A stretch of DNA of 64,000 nucleotides from Rhodobacteraceae bacterium HTCC2150 (GTDB lineage: Bacteria > Pseudomonadota > Alphaproteobacteria > Rhodobacterales > Rhodobacteraceae), in the NCBI GenBank assembly GCA_000169395.1, contig AAXZ01000003.1, forward strand, positions 62,001 to 126,000, given 5' to 3'. Below the pieces are notes generated by a model. That model was not told the DNA's origin, ran no database searches, and was given only the letters and a program-made list of their open reading frames with translations. Made by a program: the position numbers and the translations under genes. This document shows, piece after piece, positions 1-9,964 of this stretch; the first letter of the stretch is position 1; each line of letters begins with the position of its first letter.

Positions 1-600
1 TCTAAAGAAGTGTTAAACTTTTGGTTGGACGAAATTGGACCCAAGGGCTGGTATGCAGGGGGTGACGATCTTGATCAACGCATCCGTGCTTTTGCCGAAA
101 AGACTTGGGAAAAAGCGATGGATGGTTCTTGTGCCTTCTGGCTGACGCATCCCTCTGGTGTTCTAGCGTATTCAATCCTGATGGACCAATTGCCGCGAAA
201 TATGTTCCGTGGCTCTGGCAATGCGTTTTCCAGCGATATCCATGCACGTGCTGCTGTTAAGGCGGCGATCGAGCGCAAGTGGGATCAACGCATTGATGCA
301 CCTGCTCGTCAGTTTTTCTTTTTACCGTTGATGCATTCCGAAAGCCTAACAGATCAGGAACGCAGCATTCGTATGTTTATGACGCATATGCCCGACACCA
401 GTATAAATGGCTTGTTGCACGCCCGCGCGCATCGTGAGGTTATTCGCCGATTTGGTCGTTTCCCTGGTCGCAACGAAGCGTTGGGTCGCAAAATGTCAGC
501 CGATGAAGCTGTCTTTCAGCAAAATGGCGGGTATTCATTAATCGTCAAAGACATCGAGGCAGGGCGTTGTGGCAGTGTGAAGATCGCACAGGTCGCTTAA
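1..600 (+). CDS. DUF924 family protein, 5' end cut by window edge
   Basis: The reading frame is open from the first base, so the true start lies left of the window; the GTG at position 10 is an internal Val. The protein begins KEVLNFWLDEIG and carries MDQLPRNMFRG, close to the DQFPRN block typical of DUF924 proteins, an alpha-helical family with a TPR-like fold and no assigned reaction. About 200 residues are visible, close to the usual full length, so only a few residues should be missing. It stands upstream of lpd, separated by 122 bp, and is probably a separate unit. Function unknown; family call is firm. Confidence 0.85.
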   Translation, partial: SKEVLNFWLDEIGPKGWYAGGDDLDQRIRAFAEKTWEKAMDGSCAFWLTHPSGVLAYSILMDQLPRNMFRGSGNAFSSDIHARAAVKAAIERKWDQRIDAPARQFFFLPLMHSESLTDQERSIRMFMTHMPDTSINGLLHARAHREVIRRFGRFPGRNEALGRKMSADEAVFQQNGGYSLIVKDIEAGRCGSVKIAQVA

Positions 601-665
601 GGTTCTGTTTTAAATATCTTTTATGTTCCAAGCTGGCATATATTAGTCTCTTGATTGCAGGTGGC

Positions 666-697
666 GAAAATATAGTTTAATATCAAACTATATTTTC
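666..697. promoter_or_regulatory. Perfect 13-bp inverted repeat upstream of lpd
   Basis: Arms GAAAATATAGTTT (666-678) and AAACTATATTTTC (685-697) are exact reverse complements around a 6-base centre. It ends 25 bp before the lpd ATG and a TATAGT hexamer lies in the left arm, so it could overlap a promoter and serve as an operator. It is not followed by a run of T, which argues against a terminator. The cognate regulator is not identifiable. Confidence 0.55.
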
Positions 698-722
698 TGT
701 TACCGAAAACAAAGGACATACG

Positions 723-2117
723 ATGGCAGCTAAATCCTATGATATGATTGTGATTGGGGCAGGGCCTGGTGGTTATGTTGCCGCTATTCGTGGTGCACAA
801 CTTGGTCTTAAGGTTGCCATTGTTGAACGCGAACATATGGGTGGCATCTGTTTGAATTGGGGGTGTATCCCAACCAAGGCGTTACTGCGTTCTTCGGAAA
901 TATTTCATCAAATGCACCGTGCCAAGGAATTTGGCCTGTCGGTTGAAAATATTGGCTTTGATTTAAAGGCAATCATCGATCGATCCCGTGGCGTGGCCAA
1001 ACAAATGGCCGGCGGTATCAGTCATTTGATGAAGAAAAACAAAATTGACGTTGTCATGGGGGCCGCGACGTTGCCTGCTAAGGGTAAGGTTTCGGTGAAA
1101 ACCGCCAAAGGTGTCGAAGAATTAACCAGTAAGAACATCATCCTTGCCACCGGCGCACGCGCGCGTGAATTGCCGGGTCTTGAGGCAGACGGTGATTTGG
1201 TTTGGACTTATAAGCACGCCCTTAATCCTGTTCGGATGCCTAAAAAGCTGTTGGTGATTGGTTCCGGCGCAATTGGTATCGAATTTGCGAGTTTTTATAA
1301 CACGATGGGCGCAGACACGACGGTGGTCGAAGTTATGGATCGTGTATTGCCTGTTGAAGATAAAGATATCAGCGCGTTTGCGAAAAAATCTTTTGTTAAA
1401 CAAGGCATGAAAATCATGGAAAAAGCCATGGTTAAGAAACTTGATCGCGCCAAAGATAAAGTGACCGCTCATATCGAAGTGGGCGGTAAGGTTGAAAAGC
1501 ACGATTTTGACACCGTAATTTCAGCCGTTGGTATTGTTGGAAATTGCGAGGATCTGGGGCTTGAAAAACTTGGTGTTGAAATTGACCGTACCCATGTTGT
1601 GACAGATCAATATTGCCGCACGAAAGTTGATGGGCTGTTTGCCATTGGCGATATTGCCGGCGCACCTTGGTTGGCCCACAAAGCCAGCCATGAGGGGGTG
1701 ATGGTTGCCGAGTTGATCGCCGGAAAGCATCCGCACCCTGTAAAACCAGAAAGCATCGCGGGCTGTACGTATTGCCATCCGCAAGTGGCCAGCGTTGGGT
1801 ATTCAGAAGCAAAGGCCAAGGAACTGGGCCACACTGTAAAGGTCGGTAAATTTCCGTTTATGGGCAATGGGAAAGCCGTCGCCATGGGCGAGGCTGAGGG
1901 CATGGTCAAAACTGTTTTTGACGCGAAAACCGGCGAATTGCTGGGCGCGCATATGGTCGGGGCCGAAGTTACCGAAATGATCCAAGGTTTTGTTGTGGCG
2001 CGTGGTTTGGAGACCACCGAAGAGGATCTGATGAACACGGTATTCCCACACCCAACAATGTCAGAAATGATGCATGAAAGTGTGCTGGCCGCCTATGAAC
2101 GGGCATTGCATATCTAA
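723..2117 (+). CDS. lpdA: Dihydrolipoyl dehydrogenase (E3)
   Basis: Flavoprotein that reoxidises dihydrolipoamide with NAD+ in the pyruvate or 2-oxoglutarate dehydrogenase complex in the cytoplasm. The 464-residue protein has the FAD GxGxxG motif at residues 12-17, the redox disulfide pair C43 and C48 in GGICLNWGCIPTK, a second dinucleotide fold near GSGAIGIEFASF, and the C-terminal HPTMSE with H443 and E448 as the acid-base pair. The start is supported by AAAGGA about 6 bases upstream. Length is standard. No E1 or E2 genes are visible after it, and a terminator follows directly. Which complex it serves cannot be told from this window; in this order an lpd often follows the pdh genes. Confidence 0.97.
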   Translation: MAAKSYDMIVIGAGPGGYVAAIRGAQLGLKVAIVEREHMGGICLNWGCIPTKALLRSSEIFHQMHRAKEFGLSVENIGFDLKAIIDRSRGVAKQMAGGISHLMKKNKIDVVMGAATLPAKGKVSVKTAKGVEELTSKNIILATGARARELPGLEADGDLVWTYKHALNPVRMPKKLLVIGSGAIGIEFASFYNTMGADTTVVEVMDRVLPVEDKDISAFAKKSFVKQGMKIMEKAMVKKLDRAKDKVTAHIEVGGKVEKHDFDTVISAVGIVGNCEDLGLEKLGVEIDRTHVVTDQYCRTKVDGLFAIGDIAGAPWLAHKASHEGVMVAELIAGKHPHPVKPESIAGCTYCHPQVASVGYSEAKAKELGHTVKVGKFPFMGNGKAVAMGEAEGMVKTVFDAKTGELLGAHMVGAEVTEMIQGFVVARGLETTEEDLMNTVFPHPTMSEMMHESVLAAYERALHI

Positions 2118-2142
2118 AATATCAAAAAGCTTCAAAGCGATC

Positions 2143-2179
2143 CAAAGCCCAAGCATATTGTTTGGGCTTTGTTCGTTTT
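2143..2179 (+). terminator. Rho-independent terminator of lpd
   Basis: Stem CAAAGCCCAA / TTGGGCTTTG (2143-2152 and 2162-2171), 10 bp perfect, with a 9-base loop, followed by TTCGTTTT. It lies 26 bp after the lpd stop. Confidence 0.85.
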
Positions 2180-2228
2180 AACGGTGTTTGACGCTTGAAT
2201 TTTCCATCTTTGCGCGTCAGCAAGGGAT

Positions 2229-3416
2229 ATGGATTTCACACGCACAAATTGGGTGTTAATTGCCCTACTTTGGTTGGCTGGATTAGGTGCAGCGGCACAA
2301 TTCGGTAAAGTTGCAGTTACATTCCAAGACTTACAACGATTTTATGCAACAGATTCCGTGACAATCGGGCTGCTTGTCTCTGTCGTTGGATTTGTTGGTG
2401 TTATTTTCGGTGCAAGTGCGGGTTTGATCGTAACCCGATTTGGAAACAGAAAGGTGATACTGACTGCGTTGGCAATGGGGGCGGTGGTTTCATTCGCTCA
2501 GGCCATGCTGCCGCCACTTTTAATCATGTTCGTCTTACGAATAATTGAGGGGTTTTCCCATTTGGCATTGGTTGTTGCAGCCCCCGTTTTAATCAGCCAA
2601 GTCGCGATGCCTAAACATCAAAACTTTGTGATGATCCTTTGGTCAACGTTCTTTGGGGTTTCGTTTGCTTTGCTTGCATGGATTGGGCCAATTTTGGTGT
2701 CAAAATTTGGGTTGCAAAGTTTGTTTTTAGCCCACGGAAGTTGGTTCTTGGGCATAGGAATTTTCTTATTGTTTTCGCTGAAAAGAGAGGCGATGCCAAT
2801 CAGAACACCCTTGTTCAAAGGTCTGATTAGTCGCCACATTGACCTTTACCGATCCCCATTCACCAGCGCACCAGGTTTGGGTTTTGCCTTTTATACAATG
2901 ACTTATGTCGCGGTTTTGACGATTTTACCGGGTCTGGTTGATCCCATTTGGCGGGTGTTCGTCGCGACGGCCATGCCCTTGGTCAGCATTGCGGTGTCTT
3001 TAACCTTTGGGGTTTGGGTTCTTCGTTATATTACGGCTGTTCAGGCGGTCATGTTGGGGTTTGCTGGATCAATTATTTCGGCATTATTCTTTGGTATATT
3101 TATGGGCATAGGACTTGTAGAGGTGTTTTGTGCCGTTGCTTTGGCTGGCTTCCTTGGTCTTATCCAAGGGGCGTCATTTGCGTGCATTCCGGCCCTTAAT
3201 CCTGAACCAAATGATCGCGCCAAGGCCGCAGGAGTTTTGGCGCAAATGGGCAATGTGGGAACCTCGTCTGGAACACCAATATTGGCCTACTTGGCGGTGC
3301 TGTATGGTGGCCTCGGTGCGATGTGGTTTGTGGTTATTCTGTCTGTTTGTGGCATTCTGATGCACGCTTGGTTGGCGGGGCGTCGTCGCAGGGCCAGCAC
3401 ACAGCGAGTTGAATGA
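2229..3416 (+). CDS. MFS transporter (CynX/NimT-like)
   Basis: A 395-residue polytopic membrane protein made almost wholly of hydrophobic helices, about 12 by eye, starting at residue 8. RFGNRK at residues 70-75 matches the loop 2-3 motif of the major facilitator superfamily, and the sequence ends in a basic tail (GRRRRAS). The best guess is the cyanate/nitroimidazole-type branch (CynX/NimT), but the substrate is unknown. AAGGG sits only 2 bases before the ATG, an unusually short spacing, yet no other in-frame ATG lies before the first helix. It lies alone between the lpd terminator and uvrA. Confidence 0.85.
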   Translation: MDFTRTNWVLIALLWLAGLGAAAQFGKVAVTFQDLQRFYATDSVTIGLLVSVVGFVGVIFGASAGLIVTRFGNRKVILTALAMGAVVSFAQAMLPPLLIMFVLRIIEGFSHLALVVAAPVLISQVAMPKHQNFVMILWSTFFGVSFALLAWIGPILVSKFGLQSLFLAHGSWFLGIGIFLLFSLKREAMPIRTPLFKGLISRHIDLYRSPFTSAPGLGFAFYTMTYVAVLTILPGLVDPIWRVFVATAMPLVSIAVSLTFGVWVLRYITAVQAVMLGFAGSIISALFFGIFMGIGLVEVFCAVALAGFLGLIQGASFACIPALNPEPNDRAKAAGVLAQMGNVGTSSGTPILAYLAVLYGGLGAMWFVVILSVCGILMHAWLAGRRRRASTQRVE

Positions 3417-3417
3417 A

Positions 3418-3432
3418 GTTCTTTCTTTGTTC
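3418..3432 (+). promoter_or_regulatory. LexA box upstream of uvrA
   Basis: GTTC-N7-GTTC (3418-3421 and 3429-3432), the alphaproteobacterial LexA-binding direct repeat, 65 bp before the uvrA ATG. The same motif occurs in tandem upstream of lexA in this window. Confidence 0.8.
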
Positions 3433-3497
3433 TCATTTTTTAGTTGGAGACTCACCCAGTCTCGTCTATGTGTGAAGAGTTGATTAACGGGGGCCCC

Positions 3498-6359
3498 ATG
3501 GCTGATCTAAAAAATATCGAAGTGCGTGGTGCGCGTGAACACAACCTTAAAAGCATTGATGTGGATATTCCACGTGATCAATTGGTGGTAATCACGGGCC
3601 TTTCCGGTTCTGGCAAGTCGTCCTTGGCCTTTGATACGATCTATGCCGAAGGACAGCGTCGGTATGTTGAAAGCTTGTCAGCCTACGCACGTCAGTTTCT
3701 GGATATGATGGAAAAACCGGATGTGGATCACATTTCCGGCCTAAGTCCTGCGATTTCAATTGAGCAGAAAACCACATCAAAAAATCCTCGTTCAACTGTT
3801 GGTACAGTGACCGAAATCTACGACTATTTGCGACTGCTTTTTGCTCGTGTTGGCACACCTTTTTCCCCCGCAACGGGCCTGCCGATTGAGGCACAGCAAG
3901 TGCAAGACATGGTTGATCGGATCATGACGCTCGCAGAGGGCACACGCGGATATTTGCTGGCCCCGATGGTTCGCGATCGAAAAGGCGAGTACAAAAAAGA
4001 ATTCTTGGAACTGCGTAAGCAGGGTTTCCAGCGCGTCAAAGTTGACGGTGCATTCTATGAGTTGGATGAGCCGCCAACCTTGGACAAAAAATTCCGCCAT
4101 GACATTGATGTTGTCGTCGATCGTCTCGTCGTGCGTGAAGGGCTAGAAACCCGATTGGCGGATAGTTTCCGCACAGCGTTGGACTTGGCAAATGGAATTG
4201 CCTATTTCGAAACGGCTGTAGGGGATGATGAAGAACCTGAAACCATTACGTTTTCTGAAAACTTTGCTTGTCCTGTTTCTGGCTTCACAATCGCTGAAAT
4301 TGAACCTCGCCTGTTTTCTTTTAACGCGCCTTTAGGGGCATGTCCGACTTGCGATGGTTTGGGTAAAGAGTTGTTCTTTGATGAACGTTTGGTTGTGCCG
4401 GATGCAAACTTGCGGCTGGCGGACGGTGCCTTGGCACCTTGGCGCAAAGGAAAATCGCCTTATTTTATTCAAACAATCGAGGCGATTGCGCGGCATTATG
4501 AATTTGACGCAAAAACCCCTTGGCGTGATTTGCCGCCCCATGTTCAACAAGTATTTTTGCATGGGTCTGCCAAGGATGAGATTAAGTTCCGCTATGACGA
4601 GGGCGGGCGCGTTTATGAAGTGACGCGTTCATTTGAAGGTGTCATTCCAAACATGGAACGCCGATATCGCGAAACGGATTCAAACTGGATTCGCGAAGAG
4701 TTTGAGAATTATCAAAACAACCGTCCCTGTGGTGTGTGCGAAGGTTACCGCCTGAAACCCGAGGCATTAGCGGTGAAAATTGCGGGTTTGCATGTCGGCC
4801 AAGTGGTTGAAATGTCGATAAGCGAGGCCCTTGCTTGGATTAGTGAAGCACCTGAAAAACTGACAAAACAAAAACAAGAAATCGGCCGCGCGATCTTTAA
4901 GGAAATTCGTGAACGCCTTGGGTTTTTGAACAATGTTGGATTGAATTATCTCTCACTTTCAAGGTCTTCTGGCACGTTAAGTGGTGGCGAAAGTCAACGC
5001 ATTCGCTTGGCCAGCCAAATTGGTTCGGGCTTAACTGGCGTTCTTTATGTGTTGGATGAGCCATCTATCGGTTTGCATCAACGAGACAATGATCGCTTGT
5101 TATTAACGCTCAAAAACCTGCGTGACCAAGGCAACACAGTGATCGTTGTTGAACATGATGAGGAAGCGATCCGAGAGGCTGACTATGTCTTTGACATTGG
5201 CCCAGGGGCAGGCGTGCATGGCGGCGAAGTCGTGGCCCACGGTACCCCAAGTGAGATTATCGCTAATCCAGTGAGTGTAACTGGTGACTATTTGGCCGGC
5301 AGGCGCGCCATTGAGGTGCCCGCCAAGCGTCGCAAAGGTAACAAGAAAGTTGTGTGCGTGGAAAAGGCGACGGGCAACAACCTTAAGAATGTGACTGTTG
5401 ACTTCCCATTGGGCAAGTTTGTCTGTGTGACAGGCGTTTCTGGTGGCGGTAAATCGACGTTGACCATTGAAACCCTCTTTAAAACCGCCAGCATGCGATT
5501 GAACGGCGCGCGTCAAACGCCGGCGCCTTGTGCAGCGGTCACTGGGCTTGAGCTGTTGGATAAAGTTATCGATATTGATCAACGCGCCATTGGGCGTACA
5601 CCACGATCAAATCCAGCGACTTATACCGGCGCATTCACACCTATTCGGGAATGGTTTGCAGGTCTGCCTGAATCAAAGGCACGTGGTTACAAGGCCGGAC
5701 GCTTTTCTTTCAACGTAAAAGGGGGGCGGTGCGAGGCTTGTAAGGGCGATGGCCTGATCAAGATCGAAATGCACTTCTTGCCGGACGTTTATGTGCAATG
5801 CGAAACGTGCAAGGGAAAACGTTATAACCGCGAGACCTTGGAAATTAAATTCAAAGGCAAAAGCATCTCTGATGTGTTGGATATGACGGTCGAAGATGGC
5901 CGAGAGTTTTTCACCGCCGTACCCAGTATTCGCAACAAAATGGAGGCACTTTTGCGCGTTGGTCTTGGGTATATCAAGGTTGGTCAACCCGCCACGACCC
6001 TGTCTGGTGGCGAGGCGCAGCGCGTGAAACTTTCCAAAGAATTGGCGCGTCAGTCAACGGGCCGCACGTTGTATATTTTGGATGAGCCGACCACTGGTTT
6101 ACACTTTGAAGATGTTCGTAAGCTATTGGAAGTGCTGCATGAATTGGTTGAACAAGGCAACACCGTTGTTGTGATTGAACACAATTTGGATGTCGTCAAA
6201 ACAGCGGACCACATCATTGATATTGGCCCTGAAGGTGGCGACGGTGGCGGCGAGGTTGTGGCCACTGGCACGCCAGAGACTGTCGCCAAAAACGCCAAAA
6301 GCCACACAGGTTACTATTTGAAGGATATGCTTAAGGCGACAAAGGTTGCTGCTGAATAA
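3498..6359 (+). CDS. uvrA: Excinuclease ABC subunit A
   Basis: DNA damage recognition ATPase of nucleotide excision repair; it loads UvrB on lesions. The 953-residue protein has two ABC modules. Module one has a Walker A at 34-41 (GLSGSGKS), an LSGGESQR signature and VLYVLDEPS; module two has [17 protein letters not shown] and LYILDEPT. Cys pairs [23 protein letters not shown] and CETCKGK mark zinc sites. Start: the frame stays open to a TTG at 3444, but homologues begin [16 protein letters not shown], so the ATG at 3498 is taken. The LexA box upstream predicts SOS induction. Confidence 0.98.
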   Translation: MADLKNIEVRGAREHNLKSIDVDIPRDQLVVITGLSGSGKSSLAFDTIYAEGQRRYVESLSAYARQFLDMMEKPDVDHISGLSPAISIEQKTTSKNPRSTVGTVTEIYDYLRLLFARVGTPFSPATGLPIEAQQVQDMVDRIMTLAEGTRGYLLAPMVRDRKGEYKKEFLELRKQGFQRVKVDGAFYELDEPPTLDKKFRHDIDVVVDRLVVREGLETRLADSFRTALDLANGIAYFETAVGDDEEPETITFSENFACPVSGFTIAEIEPRLFSFNAPLGACPTCDGLGKELFFDERLVVPDANLRLADGALAPWRKGKSPYFIQTIEAIARHYEFDAKTPWRDLPPHVQQVFLHGSAKDEIKFRYDEGGRVYEVTRSFEGVIPNMERRYRETDSNWIREEFENYQNNRPCGVCEGYRLKPEALAVKIAGLHVGQVVEMSISEALAWISEAPEKLTKQKQEIGRAIFKEIRERLGFLNNVGLNYLSLSRSSGTLSGGESQRIRLASQIGSGLTGVLYVLDEPSIGLHQRDNDRLLLTLKNLRDQGNTVIVVEHDEEAIREADYVFDIGPGAGVHGGEVVAHGTPSEIIANPVSVTGDYLAGRRAIEVPAKRRKGNKKVVCVEKATGNNLKNVTVDFPLGKFVCVTGVSGGGKSTLTIETLFKTASMRLNGARQTPAPCAAVTGLELLDKVIDIDQRAIGRTPRSNPATYTGAFTPIREWFAGLPESKARGYKAGRFSFNVKGGRCEACKGDGLIKIEMHFLPDVYVQCETCKGKRYNRETLEIKFKGKSISDVLDMTVEDGREFFTAVPSIRNKMEALLRVGLGYIKVGQPATTLSGGEAQRVKLSKELARQSTGRTLYILDEPTTGLHFEDVRKLLEVLHELVEQGNTVVVIEHNLDVVKTADHIIDIGPEGGDGGGEVVATGTPETVAKNAKSHTGYYLKDMLKATKVAAE

Positions 6360-6428
6360 TTACCCGTCATTTGGGCTAATGCTTTTTATCTGTTATGCTG
6401 AAATCATAGCAACTGAAAAGGATTAGCC

Positions 6429-6863
6429 ATGCGTGTAGAAGACATTATCGCCGCCAAACCACATCAAGAGATTTACAGCGTAAAAAAATCAAGTTCGATT
6501 GATGCGGCTGTAAGCGAGCTTTCAAACCGCAAAGTTGGCGCGTTGATCGTTTCAGATGATGGGAAAACCTTGGATGGGATCTTGTCAGAACGTGACATCA
6601 TTCGCGAAATGGGCAAACGGGGGACTGCCTGCCTTGGCGACAATGTTGGTGATTTGATGACCGGAACAGTAAGCTGTTGCGCTAAATCAGATACTGCGGA
6701 CAAAGTTCTCGAAACCATGACCGAAGGACGGTTTCGCCATATGCCCATTCTGGACGGTGGGAAAATAATTGGGCTTATTTCCATCGGTGATGTGGTTAAG
6801 GCACGTCTTGATGATATGGCCCGCGAAAACAGTGCCATGGTGGACATGATCCGCGGGCTTTAG
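6429..6863 (+). CDS. Tandem CBS-domain protein
   Basis: A 144-residue protein made of two CBS domains, roughly residues 8-65 and 75-130, with the repeated patterns VGALIVSDDGKTLDGILSERD and RHMPILDGGKIIGLISIGDVV. CBS pairs bind adenosyl ligands such as AMP, ATP or SAM and act as energy sensors, usually on a partner; no partner domain is fused here. The start follows GAAAAGGATTAGCC. It converges with mmsB, only 2 bp apart. Small stand-alone CBS proteins of this size are common in the Rhodobacterales; the ligand and target are not known. Confidence 0.9.
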   Translation: MRVEDIIAAKPHQEIYSVKKSSSIDAAVSELSNRKVGALIVSDDGKTLDGILSERDIIREMGKRGTACLGDNVGDLMTGTVSCCAKSDTADKVLETMTEGRFRHMPILDGGKIIGLISIGDVVKARLDDMARENSAMVDMIRGL

Positions 6864-6865
6864 TT

Positions 6866-7738
6866 TTAGGTCCGGCCTCGTTTTTCAAAACGCGGTAACA
6901 TGGCGGAAAAATCACGACCATTTCCGCCTTCATCTTCGACAAAACTGGCATATAGCTCCGTTGCGCGTTTACCCATTGGCGTATCTGCGTCAACTGATTG
7001 AGCGGCCTGCTGGCTAAGTCTAAGGTCTTTCAACATCAAATCGGCCGCAAACCCTGGGGTATAGTCGTTATCAGAGGGGGATTGTGGTCCGATACCTGGG
7101 GCTGGGCAATAGGTGTTCATTGACCAGCTTGATCCTGATGAAGTGGAGACCACATCGAATAGGGCTTGGCGGTCCAAGCCCAGTTTGTCAGCCAAGGCAA
7201 TGCTTTCGCATGTGGCAACCATCGTGGCGCCTAAGATCATGTTATTACATATTTTTGCGGCTTGCCCATTGCCGGATGGCCCACAGTGAACTGACTTTTG
7301 ACCCATGATGTCAAAAAGGGGTTTGGCCAAAGAAAACCCTGCATCGCTGCCACCAACCATAAAGGTAAGTGTACCTGCAACCGCGCCACCAATGCCGCCA
7401 GAAACAGGGGCATCCAGTGCCAAAACGTCGGCTGCGTTTGCTTGATCCGCGACGGCGCGTGCGCTTTCAACATCAACGGTTGAGCAATCAAGAAACGCCG
7501 CGCCTGATTTCAACGCGGGCATCACCTCATTGGCAACGCTGCGTAAAATTGCGCCATTGGGCAACATGGTGATCAATACATCAACATCAGTAGCGCACTC
7601 TGCTGCATTGCTGGCAACGGTGACACCTTCAGGGCAGGGGGCGGTAAGATCAAACCCCGTTACAGCGTGCCCAGCTGTGGCCAAGTTTGCAGCCATTGGC
7701 CCACCCATGTTTCCAAGTCCGATAAACCCGATTTTCAT
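6866..7738 (-). CDS. mmsB: 3-hydroxyisobutyrate dehydrogenase
   Basis: Oxidises 3-hydroxyisobutyrate to methylmalonate semialdehyde with NAD+ in valine degradation. The 290-residue protein has the Rossmann GLGNMG at residues 7-12, the substrate-binding DAPVSGG at 109-115, and the catalytic GNGQAAKICNNM with K162 and N166. It is the last gene of the leftward valine unit; its ATG overlaps the stop of the hydrolase gene by 4 bp, so the two are translationally coupled. Its neighbours supply the steps before and after it, which makes the substrate assignment stronger than the family alone would allow. Confidence 0.95.
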   Translation of the reverse strand: MKIGFIGLGNMGGPMAANLATAGHAVTGFDLTAPCPEGVTVASNAAECATDVDVLITMLPNGAILRSVANEVMPALKSGAAFLDCSTVDVESARAVADQANAADVLALDAPVSGGIGGAVAGTLTFMVGGSDAGFSLAKPLFDIMGQKSVHCGPSGNGQAAKICNNMILGATMVATCESIALADKLGLDRQALFDVVSTSSGSSWSMNTYCPAPGIGPQSPSDNDYTPGFAADLMLKDLRLSQQAAQSVDADTPMGKRATELYASFVEDEGGNGRDFSAMLPRFEKRGRT

Positions 7739-8775
7739 GATGATATCCTTTCAAAACTTAATTCATCTGTGCCAAGTGGTGCCAGCATTTCAGCGACGGC
7801 ATCTGTTGGCACGGCGTTTGTATGTTGCCATTTTGGTGTGCGATCTTTGTCGATGATCGCGGCGCGAATACCCTCGATAAAGTCGGATTTTTCCAAGGCG
7901 CGATAGGTGAAACGATATTCCAGGGTCAAGGCGTTACGAATGTCTGTGTTGCCCGCCAAGCGATGCATCATTTCAATGGTACAAGCAGCCGAAAGTGGGG
8001 ACACACGCGACAGTTTTTTGTGTGTTGCTGCGGTGAATTCTGATGTGTTGGAACTTAGATATGCCCATACATCTGATAATGTTGCCCCTTTAAATGCATC
8101 ATCAATTTCAGATTGCAGGCCAATTAATTCACCGCCTTCGGGTGAAGACGCCACTGCGGTAATCAAATCTATGTTTGCACTTGTTTCTAGCGCAGCTATC
8201 AATGCCGTCCACTGATCTTGAGGAATGAAATGATCAGCAAATCCAGCATATATGGCATCGGCAGGGCCCATTCGGGTGGCCGTAGTACCCAAATATGCAC
8301 CTAGATTACCGGGCGCGTTTGCCAATATTTTTGATCCGCCAACATCAGGCACCAAACCGATGCCAACCTCTGGCATGGCGATTTGGCTGTTTTCAGCCAC
8401 AATGCGATGGCTGCCGTGACAACCAACCCCAACGCCGCCACCCATGGTGAAACCCTGCATGAAGGTTACGACAGGTTTTGTAAATTCAGCCAATTTTGCA
8501 TTTAGACGATATTCATCTCGCCAAAATTTCTGTCCATAAGCGTAATCACCAGACTTACCTGCCGCATAAAGATCGGCGATATCACCGCCTGAACAAAATG
8601 CGCGATCCCCAATCGCATCGATGATCACCATCTTAACAGATGTATCATTTCGCCAATTGTCGAGTGCTGTCCCGATGTCTAAGACCATTTGATAGGTGAG
8701 GGCATTCAGGGCTTGGGGCCGATTAAGCGTGATCCGCCCACATTCACCGACAATGCGAATATCGATGTCAGCCAT
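7735..8775 (-). CDS. 3-hydroxyisobutyryl-CoA hydrolase
   Basis: Crotonase-fold thioesterase that releases 3-hydroxyisobutyrate from its CoA ester in valine catabolism. At 346 residues it is longer than a plain enoyl-CoA hydratase and carries the hydrolase-type site: oxyanion segment CSGGD at 61-65, GGG at 112-114, E136 in MPEVGIG and D144 in PDVGG. It abuts the acyl-CoA dehydrogenase with no spacer and overlaps mmsB by 4 bp. It may be annotated elsewhere as enoyl-CoA hydratase/isomerase. A separate methacrylyl-CoA hydratase is not seen in this cluster and must be supplied elsewhere. Confidence 0.92.
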   Translation of the reverse strand: MADIDIRIVGECGRITLNRPQALNALTYQMVLDIGTALDNWRNDTSVKMVIIDAIGDRAFCSGGDIADLYAAGKSGDYAYGQKFWRDEYRLNAKLAEFTKPVVTFMQGFTMGGGVGVGCHGSHRIVAENSQIAMPEVGIGLVPDVGGSKILANAPGNLGAYLGTTATRMGPADAIYAGFADHFIPQDQWTALIAALETSANIDLITAVASSPEGGELIGLQSEIDDAFKGATLSDVWAYLSSNTSEFTAATHKKLSRVSPLSAACTIEMMHRLAGNTDIRNALTLEYRFTYRALEKSDFIEGIRAAIIDKDRTPKWQHTNAVPTDAVAEMLAPLGTDELSFERISS

Positions 8776-9918
8776 TTAGCGGTCTTTCAACAGGTTGCGG
8801 GCCACAATAAGACGCATGATTTCGTTGGTACCCTCAAGGATTTGGTGAACGCGCAAATCACGAACCAATTTTTCCAAACCATAATCGGCTAGATAACCGT
8901 ATCCACCATGAAGTTGCAGACAGGAATCAACAACGCGTGAACCAACTTCGGTTGCATGCTTTTTTGCCATTGCGCAAAACTTGCTGGCGTCGGGTGATCC
9001 GGTATCCAGTTTCCACGCTGCTTGTCGCAAAAACGTCCGCGCAGCCTGAAGTTCAATTTCATTGTCCGCCAAACGAAATTGCAGGGCCTGAAACTGATCA
9101 ATCGTTTTTCCAAATGCTTTGCGTTCACCCATATAGGCTAACGTCGTATCCATTGCGGCCTGTGCGGCACCCAAGGAACAAGCGGAAATATTCAAACGCC
9201 CGCCATCCAGCCCTTTCATCGCATAAGTGAAACCTTTGCCCTCTTCACCCAGCAAATTTGCGGTGGGAATGTTGCAATTGTCCAATTGTACTTGGCGGGT
9301 GGGTTGCGAACGCCAGCCCATTTTATCCTCTAACCCACCGAAAGAAAGGCCTTCTGATCCGTCTTCTACAAGCATTGCTGACACGCCCGACGGACCGGCA
9401 TCACCGGTGCGGGCCATCACGATATAGGCGTCTGAATAGCCACCGCCAGAAATGAACGCCTTAGTGCCTGTCAGATTAAACCCGTCATTTGTGCGATCTG
9501 CGCGCGTCTTAAGAGCGGCGGCGTCTGACCCAGAACCAGGCTCTGTCAAGCAATAGGACACAACTGTTTTCATTGAAACAACGTCAGCCATCATGCGGGA
9601 TTTTACTTCATCTGTCGCATTGGCGGCCATCATACTGGCGCACATGTTGTGGATTGAAAGGAAGGCTGCAACCGATGGGCAAGCCATCGATAGGGCCTCA
9701 AAAACTAGGGTTCCGTCTAGACGTGTTAAACCTGAACCACCGTCTTCTTCTGGTACATAAATTGCCCCCAATCCTAATTCGCCAAATTTAGGCCAAAGGT
9801 CTTTGGGGATGATTTCATCCTTTTCCCACTGCCGTGCAAATGGGGCAATTTCTTGGGCGCCGAAATCCTTGGCCATATCAAAGATGGCGGTCTGTTCTTC
9901 GGAAAGTGCAAAGTCCAT
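8776..9918 (-). CDS. Acyl-CoA dehydrogenase, probable isobutyryl-CoA dehydrogenase
   Basis: FAD enzyme expected to convert isobutyryl-CoA to methacrylyl-CoA. The 380-residue protein has the flavin-binding block YCLTEPGSGSDAAAL at 122-136 and a C-terminal QILEGTNEIMR with the catalytic-base Glu at 362. Short-chain acyl-CoA dehydrogenases of this size are hard to separate by eye; the isobutyryl assignment comes from its place between mmsA and the 3-hydroxyisobutyryl-CoA hydrolase. Its stop touches the next gene's start, so it belongs to the same transcript. Alternatives are 2-methylbutyryl- or butyryl-CoA dehydrogenase. Confidence 0.9.
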   Translation of the reverse strand: MDFALSEEQTAIFDMAKDFGAQEIAPFARQWEKDEIIPKDLWPKFGELGLGAIYVPEEDGGSGLTRLDGTLVFEALSMACPSVAAFLSIHNMCASMMAANATDEVKSRMMADVVSMKTVVSYCLTEPGSGSDAAALKTRADRTNDGFNLTGTKAFISGGGYSDAYIVMARTGDAGPSGVSAMLVEDGSEGLSFGGLEDKMGWRSQPTRQVQLDNCNIPTANLLGEEGKGFTYAMKGLDGGRLNISACSLGAAQAAMDTTLAYMGERKAFGKTIDQFQALQFRLADNEIELQAARTFLRQAAWKLDTGSPDASKFCAMAKKHATEVGSRVVDSCLQLHGGYGYLADYGLEKLVRDLRVHQILEGTNEIMRLIVARNLLKDR

Positions 9919-9964
9919 GGTTCAGTGTTCCTTCGTGTGGGCCTTGGTTGGTGATGGAAACTAA

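Noticed and set aside
5103-5582. 159-codon minus-strand frame inside uvrA
   Set aside because: It lies wholly within a clear uvrA frame and shows no domain.
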